7,400 bases of DNA, taken from assembly GCA_017543805.1 (NCBI GenBank), contig JAFYFK010000240.1, positions 1 through 7,400 on the forward strand, in the 5' to 3' direction. The notes under the pieces were generated by a model. That model had not been told where the DNA came from. It saw only the letters and a list, made by a program, of their open reading frames with translations, and made no database searches. A program made the position numbers and the translations under genes. This document shows positions 5,617 through 7,400 of the stretch, piece after piece. This DNA comes from Bacillota bacterium (lineage in GTDB: Bacteria > Bacillota > Clostridia > Peptostreptococcales > Anaerovoracaceae). How positions within the stretch are numbered: the stretch's first letter is position 1; each line of letters starts with the position of its first letter.

Positions 5617-7275
5617 CTATTTGAACTGCTCTGTTGCTGCGGCTATGCGCCTTTCGACCATTTCGCGGCCCATGATCTGCTGTATGGTCCAGAGATCGGG
5701 ACTGTTGGCGCGTCCGGTTATGGCTATGCGGATAACGGAGCTGACATGCCCCACATGACCCTTGTACATATCCGGATTCTTCTTGTACTCCTTGGGCTTT
5801 TCCGCGTATCCGAGCTGAGACGCTATCGCGCGGACTTTCCCGAACCAGGCGGAATTGTCGTCCGCGGGGTCGTAGCCTTCGATGTAAAGGCGGAGTATCT
5901 CCCTGCAGTCCTCCGGGCTGCATTCCGCGGGCCAGGGACTTTCATATTCAAAGTAACCGTCGAAGAAATACTTAACGAAATCAAAGATCTGCCCTGCGTA
6001 GACAAGGTCCTTACGGGGCTTCTCGCCGCCGCGGTCTATGTCGAACACCTTCAGCAGCATGTCTTTGTCTGCCTCGATAACGGCGTGCTTTTCCGGCTCG
6101 TACTGCAGCGACCATTCATACATAAAGTCGTAGATCTCTTCCGCGGTCTTCCTCGCGAGCACGTCCTTGCAGACGTCGTTAAGCTTGTTGAGGTCGAACA
6201 TGGTGCCGGAGCTGCTCATCTTGGAAGGCTGGAAGTCGAAATCCTTAAGATCCGCTTCGGGGTTGGCCATCCTCCATTCCTCGTAGTCGGAATTGAGTAT
6301 GGTCATCAGGTATTCACGGACGCCTTCGGGGAAGTATCCGAGTTTTTTATAGAATTCAAGCGAGAGTTCCGGATCCTTGCGCTTGGAGAGCTTGCGCTTC
6401 TGGCCGGTAGCCTCGTCGGTCTTCATCAGGACCGTGTTGTGGCCGAATACCGGAGGCTCGAGCCCCAGCGCGTCGAAAAGCTGGACGTGGATAGGCAGGG
6501 ACGCCATCCACTCCTCCCCTCTTACGATGTGGGTAATGCGCATCAGATGGTCGTCGACCACGTGCGCAAAATGATATGTAGGAAGGTCGTTCTTCTTGAG
6601 GATGACGACGTCCTGGACGTTTTCCGGCATGGAGATCTCTCCGCGGATACCGTCGACTATGGTAAAGTACTTTTCCGGGTCTCCCTCGGAGCGGAAGCGG
6701 AAAATGGGCTTTTCGCCGTTTTTAAGGTGCTCCTCTACCTGTTCGAGGGTAAAGTCCCTGCAGCGGGCGTATTCGCCGTAGATGCCGGGGTTGATGCCGT
6801 GCTCTGTCTGATACTGGCGGATCTCCGCTATCTCGTCTTCGCTCATAAAGCAGGGATAAGCCTTGCCTTCGGAAACGAGTTTCTTGACATAGACCTTGTA
6901 GATGTCGCCTCTGTGGCTCTGGGTGTAGGGTCCGTAGTTTCCGGTCTCGCCGTCTGCGGTGGCGCCTTCGTCAAATGTAATGCCGAAATACGCCAGCGCT
7001 TCTAACAGAAGCGGAATAGCGCCCTCGACTTCTCTCTTTTCGTCCGTGTCTTCTATGCGGAGCAGGCAGATGCCTCCCTCGCTTCTGTGCGCGATGCGCT
7101 CGTCGGTGAGCGCCCCGAAAAGGTTCCCGAGATGGATAAAGCCTGTGGGGCTCGGAGCCATCCTCGTTACCCTGGCGCCTTCAGGCAGCTGCCTGGGCGG
7201 ATATATTTTTTCGAGATCTTCCGGAGTCTGTGTCACCTCAGGAAAACAAAGCTCAGCTAATTTCTGATAATCCAT
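5617..7275 (-). CDS. gltX: Glutamyl-tRNA synthetase, long form (552 residues)
   Basis: This class I aminoacyl-tRNA synthetase charges tRNA-Glu (and tRNA-Gln in organisms using the GatCAB route) with glutamate. APSPTGFIHLGNLFGAL (40-56) holds the HIGH-type motif as HLGN (48-51). RIEDTDEKREVEG (73-85) follows, then DDHLMRITHIVRGEEW (241-256), and the KMSKS-type loop RKLSKRKDP (294-302). SSSGTMFDLNKL (354-365) leads into the anticodon-binding helical region. The C-terminal IRIAITGRANSPDL segment is typical of GluRS. At 552 residues it exceeds the usual 470-500. About 30 extra residues precede the HIGH motif; more extra sequence must lie elsewhere, probably in the C-terminal half. The ATG is preceded by GAAAGG (7287-7292) at 11 bases and lies about 30 bases after the predicted transcription start. 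RGEEW resembles the RAEEW of Thermus GluRS rather than the RGEDH form. It is probably the first gene of the operon with murC and purR. GlnRS is less likely because the family features are bacterial GluRS. Confidence 0.95.
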   Translation of the reverse strand: MDYQKLAELCFPEVTQTPEDLEKIYPPRQLPEGARVTRMAPSPTGFIHLGNLFGALTDERIAHRSEGGICLLRIEDTDEKREVEGAIPLLLEALAYFGITFDEGATADGETGNYGPYTQSHRGDIYKVYVKKLVSEGKAYPCFMSEDEIAEIRQYQTEHGINPGIYGEYARCRDFTLEQVEEHLKNGEKPIFRFRSEGDPEKYFTIVDGIRGEISMPENVQDVVILKKNDLPTYHFAHVVDDHLMRITHIVRGEEWMASLPIHVQLFDALGLEPPVFGHNTVLMKTDEATGQKRKLSKRKDPELSLEFYKKLGYFPEGVREYLMTILNSDYEEWRMANPEADLKDFDFQPSKMSSSGTMFDLNKLNDVCKDVLARKTAEEIYDFMYEWSLQYEPEKHAVIEADKDMLLKVFDIDRGGEKPRKDLVYAGQIFDFVKYFFDGYFEYESPWPAECSPEDCREILRLYIEGYDPADDNSAWFGKVRAIASQLGYAEKPKEYKKNPDMYKGHVGHVSSVIRIAITGRANSPDLWTIQQIMGREMVERRIAAATEQFK

Positions 7276-7311
7276 GGAAATATCGACCTTTCATTTTTGT
7301 TTAACCCGCAT

Positions 7312-7340
7312 ATTATAGCACAAATACTGTACAATGTCTT
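7312..7340 (-). promoter_or_regulatory. Sigma-A type promoter of the gltX-murC-purR operon
   Basis: Read on the minus strand, a perfect TATAAT (7312-7317) is preceded by TGC, giving an extended -10. A -35 hexamer AAGACA (7335-7340, four of six to consensus) lies 17 bases further upstream. Transcription should start near 7305, leaving a leader of about 30 bases before the gltX ATG. The promoter lies just downstream of the terminator of the preceding gene, as expected for the start of a new transcription unit. Confidence 0.8.
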
Positions 7341-7354
7341 TCAGATTATTTCAG

Positions 7355-7367
7355 ATAGTTCGGAAAT
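7355..7367 (-). promoter_or_regulatory. Candidate PurBox (PurR operator) upstream of gltX promoter
   Basis: The minus strand reads ATTTCCGAACTAT, which fits the AWWWCCGAACWWT PurBox consensus (recalled from Lactococcus PurR work) at all 13 positions. It ends 14 bases upstream of the -35 hexamer, so its centre is about 56 bases before the predicted transcription start. A purR gene lies third in the operon this promoter drives, so autoregulation is plausible. I see no clear inverted partner at the 16-17 base spacing used in B. subtilis, so the single-box arrangement is more like Lactococcus. The match is seen directly; the function is inferred. Confidence 0.5.
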
Positions 7368-7399
7368 AAAAAACAGCAGAGCATCAGCCGCTCTGCTGT
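7368..7399 (-). terminator. Intrinsic terminator of the gene upstream of gltX
   Basis: Two perfectly complementary 10-base arms, ACAGCAGAGC and GCTCTGCTGT (7390-7399 and 7373-7382), enclose a 7-base loop. On the minus strand a run of T residues follows (7368-7372, with the last arm base also T). This is a textbook Rho-independent terminator for a minus-strand gene that ends beyond base 7400. On the plus strand no T-run follows inside the window, so bidirectional action is not supported. Confidence 0.88.
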
Positions 7400-7400
7400 C

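Noticed and set aside
5746..7005. Long plus-strand open frame (419 codons) opposite gltX
   Set aside because: It is antisense to gltX, with low-complexity valine/leucine/aspartate-rich shadow composition and no supported start signal.
7253..7294. Short upstream open frame (13 codons) starting at ATG 7292-7294 in the gltX leader
   Set aside because: It overlaps the gltX start out of frame and has no ribosome binding site of its own. The gltX ribosome binding site lies just inside its start. A chance ATG is the simpler reading.
1..7400. Defence system, prophage, IS element or CRISPR array
   Set aside because: Almost every base belongs to six conserved housekeeping genes or their short control regions. 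No integrase, transposase, direct repeats or foreign-looking segment is visible.

Overview
This window is a compact block of housekeeping genes, all on the minus strand, from what looks like a Clostridia-type Firmicute of moderately high G+C. The evidence for that placement is a Bacillus-type PurR (an HTH fused to a phosphoribosyltransferase fold), the gene order murC-purR...prs-pth-mfd, purine-rich Shine-Dalgarno sites, and a long-form glutamyl-tRNA synthetase of a kind I associate with Clostridia. I cannot name a genus. There are no RNA genes, mobile elements, CRISPR arrays or large repeats, and no gene-free stretch reaches 300 bases.

Layout in the direction of transcription, from high to low coordinates. 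At 7368-7399 an intrinsic terminator ends an unseen upstream gene. It is followed at once by a promoter with a consensus TATAAT box and an extended -10 (7312-7340). gltX (glutamyl-tRNA synthetase), murC (UDP-N-acetylmuramate--L-alanine ligase) and purR then follow with gaps of 12 and 5 bases. A 95-base gap holds a second probable promoter (3360-3390). It is followed by prs (PRPP synthetase), pth (peptidyl-tRNA hydrolase, 9-base gap) and mfd (transcription-repair coupling factor, overlapping pth by 17 bases). mfd runs off the low-coordinate edge just after its Walker A motif. No terminator separates purR from prs, so the six genes may be partly co-transcribed.

The genes cover translation (gltX, pth), cell-wall precursor synthesis (murC), purine/PRPP metabolism (purR, prs) and DNA repair (mfd). 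PurR of this family senses PRPP, which Prs makes, so regulator and ligand-producing enzyme lie side by side. The most useful regulatory observation is a 13-base site upstream of the gltX promoter (7355-7367). It fits the PurBox consensus I recall for Gram-positive PurR at every position, and a weaker copy lies beside the prs promoter (3398-3410). This suggests purR controls its own operon and possibly prs.

Other points of note are an isoleucine replacing the usual threonine in the Mfd Walker A motif, a TTG start for purR set by a strong ribosome binding site, and the absence of spoVG and glmU from between purR and prs. I see no previously undescribed multi-gene system here.
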